A DNA stretch of 64,000 nt from Megachile rotundata. Lineage: Eukaryota > Arthropoda > Insecta > Hymenoptera > Megachilidae. Where the stretch lies: assembly GCF_050947335.1 (NCBI RefSeq), contig NC_134991.1, positions 5,642,001-5,706,000 on the forward strand, read 5' to 3'. The translations under genes were made by a program, and so were the position numbers. Shown one piece after another: positions 61,263-64,000 of this stretch; the stretch's first letter is position 1, and every line of letters begins with the position of its first letter. A model generated the notes under the pieces. It saw only the letters and a program-made list of their open reading frames with translations, was not told where the DNA came from and did no database searches.

Positions 61263-64000
61263 AGAGGTATAAAAGGAATCGAAACGAGTATGAGATAGAT
61301 ACCTCTCCAACTCGTAACTCTTTGGAACAACTTAAACCACCGCCATTGAACAATAGAGGAAATCTGTTAATACCAGCACGAACGACAATGGCGTGAGCGG
61401 CTCTCGAATACCTTTTTACCGGCGCTAATCCGAATTCGACGAGAGCGAGGATAAAGCGACCATCGTCCCGGAACGATGCGCAGCGTCCATGCAACGATGA
61501 CGAGGGCCACCAGGGATAAAAGAGACGGCAACGATGGAAAAACTGATTTTTGCCGCGATACGCGACCTCGTCGAGACACGACTTGTCACCGTATGGCCGA
61601 TCGACGAAAACCGTTACACGGCTGGCCGAACTACGTTAACATCGATATTTCCCATGTAAACTACCGCTGTTTCCCGAGATTTTCCGGGTACAACTGGGCA
61701 CCCCTAAAGTGCTTTTCCGTCCTCCGTAAACGGGCTTGGCGTGAACACGTTTTCGGTGCGTTTCGAGCGTAATCCGCCTGCAGAACGCATGGGAAAAATG
61801 TCCAGAAAAATTGCTGAACATAGGTGAATTTTTATACTCGGAGATGTTTTAGGGAGCTTTCTGTAACGTTTGTAAAAGGGTAACCTAACTCGAATGTACT
61901 GATTTTGACTGCTGAACAAAATGTGCAAAATAGTTGGAGAGGTGATATGAAATCGTGGATATCGTTTCAAAGGCATTAGTTCCTTGTGGTAATAATTTAG
62001 ATGACTTAAGTACAACACCCTATATGTTTGTATCTGTAGCACCCTAGTGCTACGAAAAGCAGACTTTCATTTGGTAATTCTAAATCGTATGAAAGATTGA
62101 ATGTTCATATTTGACCAATTTTACGACCCCGCTGTAGAATGATTAAGAGTATAATTAGTATTCTCTGGCCAGTCAATTACCGCGCAATCGTGAACTGCTC
62201 GATCAGCTACCGAATCAGAGTACGACTCGTCTGGTGTCTTCAGGTTCGTAGTGGTCATGCGCGAGGAGGTGTCGCCCCATGTCCAGGCCGCACTCCACGC
62301 AGGCCGACGCAACGTGCAATTTTAATCCCGGAATTACTTCCATTTTATTCCAATTTTCTTGCATTTAAACCGTCTAAGCGAGTTTACCTTGGCAATATCA
62401 TTGGAGCGTCGTGCAGGGCGAGATGGTCGGCCGAGAAAGAAGAAAACGGTACGGGAAGAGAAAACGTTGAAGATGGGCGGAGAGATGGGTCGGAGATGGA
62501 GAAGGTGGAAGTACCTACTCTAATAAATTTACGACCTAAAATGGTTAAGCCGCGTTAGCCCTGTTCTTTATATTTCCGCGAGAGGGAGGTGGGAGAAAGA
62601 GGTACTCAGCAGCAGTTCTCTTTTCGAGGGAAACATCGTTGTACACGAGACAAGAGTCAAGGGTGGAGGACAAGGAAGGACAGATAGAGAGATGAAAGAC
62701 GAGAAGAAGTGGATATATAAGAGATACGAAGGGAAATTCGCTTATTTTCCCATCATTTCGACGTGGCATCTTGTCCATGGCCTTTCCTCATCCACGGAGC
62801 CAGGAAAGAAAATTGCTTCTCGTCCTCGAAAGCGGAATATCGTCCTGATGAGCCCGGGAATGCCTCGATATCCGTCCCCCAGATGTACCCCTCTCGTCTC
62901 GCTGCCTCGGCTTCGTTTCTTCAACGTTTTCGACCGTTTCGCCGGTGACGATAATGACAACATTCAATTTATTCCGTTATTATTCGAACGCGACACTTCT
63001 TGCAACTGCGTAAAAGCACCGGGGGAATTCGTGGAGTTAAATGGGAAATTACGGAGTGGATTACATAATAAAAGAAGGCAGAGGTGCCACTGTCGACGAG
63101 ATGAGACGCCGAGAATTCGTTTGCGACGCACGCGCGTTATGCCGCCCGTCGCGTCCCTCAGACAGGGAGGATATTCGGTGCGACGGAAGTCTTTCTGGGA
63201 AATCCGATTTCGGGATCTGCAGATTCTCCAGAAATCCGATTGCTTTATTCGTTGTATCCTGCTTCGTGAACCAATGACTGTGTAAACGATAGGAATTTAC
63301 GCGTGAAAATATATCTTGTTTTATAGTTCTGAAAATTTACAAGAAATGACGTTTCGTATTTTAAATTACAGTACACACGTTTATCAGCATCATAGGTTAT
63401 GAATTAAAAGTTTGCATAAGATACATATAAGGATACATAAGATACGTATTAATGGATGTTTCTTATTGTAACATAAATTCTTTATTTTCTTCATTTTGTG
63501 TAGATGCATGTAATATGCAACACGGAATGCTTGTAAAGAAGTCAAAAGTCCCTGTGAGTTCTTTGACGATCATTTAATCTATCATTTATACTGCATTATA
63601 TACAATAATACACGTATCGTAATATCCCATAATGAGATATATAATTAACCACCGTCATGTGTTTTATTCATTAATATTTATTATAATACATATTAAGTGA
63701 ATTCTAGTACATTACATTATACTGTATTATGGTATATTGTATATTATTTTATAATCATGTGTTATAATATTATTAACTACATTCTCTTTTGAAACCCATC
63801 GAAATCTTACAATCTCAATTTCGAATTAAAAACATGAATATACTTTCGCACAAATTAACTGCCATTAAAAACTTATTACACAACGTTCCTCCATTAATTA
63901 TATATTTGTCAACGTGAATATCAGTTTAAAAGTAACATGTACATCGAGAGTATTAAATACCGGTAGCGAACGTTAAGCAACTTTTAATCGAGCAATTAGC
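61263..64000. other. Intron 2 end of window, G+C patch then A+T-rich DNA
   Basis: 61270-61800 and 62150-63290 are G+C-richer. The second holds a 197-codon + ORF (62692-63285) with overlapping ORFs in other frames and no recognised domain, and is not called as a gene. 63290-64000 is strongly A+T-rich with TATAATAC words. The rest of the Rx homeobox was looked for here and not found. Confidence 0.45.

Larger units (their letters stand above)
40581..64000 (+). other. Rx: Rx intron 2 (at least 23.4 kb, open at window end)
   Basis: Starts with GTGAGT at 40581. A visual search of the remaining sequence for the expected downstream exon (VWFQNRRAKWRR coding words after an AG acceptor) found none. 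Repeats and mobile elements inside are listed separately. Confidence 0.75.

Noticed and set aside
62692..63285. 197-codon + strand ORF
   Set aside because: No recognisable domain, overlapping ORFs in other frames, located in a G+C-rich patch where long ORFs arise by chance.
1..64000. tRNA, rRNA or known microRNA genes
   Set aside because: No convincing tRNA B-box with matching arms, rRNA core sequence or remembered conserved insect microRNA was seen by eye. A covariance-model search would be decisive.

Overview
This is an A+T-rich animal (insect-like) nuclear window with one recognisable gene, the retinal homeobox gene Rx (Rax), on the + strand. Exon 1 (16866-17040) encodes the N-terminus with the octapeptide HSIDAILGL. 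Exon 2 (40348-40580) encodes an acidic/glycine linker and homeodomain residues 1-46. The splice phases match (phase 1 into phase 1, giving a Gly codon across the junction). Exon 2 ends exactly between homeodomain residues 46 and 47. The exon for the rest of helix 3 (VWFQNRR...) was not found and presumably lies beyond position 64000. About 47 kb of the window is therefore Rx intron (intron 1 is 23.3 kb, intron 2 at least 23.4 kb) and the first 16.8 kb is 5' flank. A hymenopteran such as a bee fits the style (CpG-bearing GC patches in an A+T-rich background, decayed mariners, short TTAA and TA elements, a short TTAGG-type tract), but this is inference and not proven.

Layout. 1-16500: 5' flank with tandem repeats of 52 bp, about 30 bp and 81 bp, a TTAA-flanked piggyBac-like MITE, an inverted pair of 150-bp repeats, a decayed mariner (10621-11533) and a G-rich 16-bp minisatellite. 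16519-16860: leader with two short upstream ORFs. 17041-40347: intron 1, loaded with minisatellites and a 724-bp element with long terminal inverted repeats that encloses one of the arrays. 40581-64000: intron 2, with a partially duplicated MITE, a two-module tandem duplication, a second mariner copy, and more arrays.

The most unusual aspect is the minisatellite load. Two families, both with a 15-16 bp period, recur through the locus: a G-rich family (GGGATTTGGGAATTTA type) and a CpG family built on ACGCGT (CCACGCGTGG core). Each has about six major blocks; together they make up roughly a tenth of the window. Several CpG arrays have exact 15-bp units, which keep all reading frames open and produce long but probably spurious ORFs of pentapeptide repeats. 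One CpG array lies inside a TIR element, which suggests a way the family could have spread. No rRNA, tRNA or CRISPR array was seen. Apart from Rx and transposase remnants no protein family was recognised.
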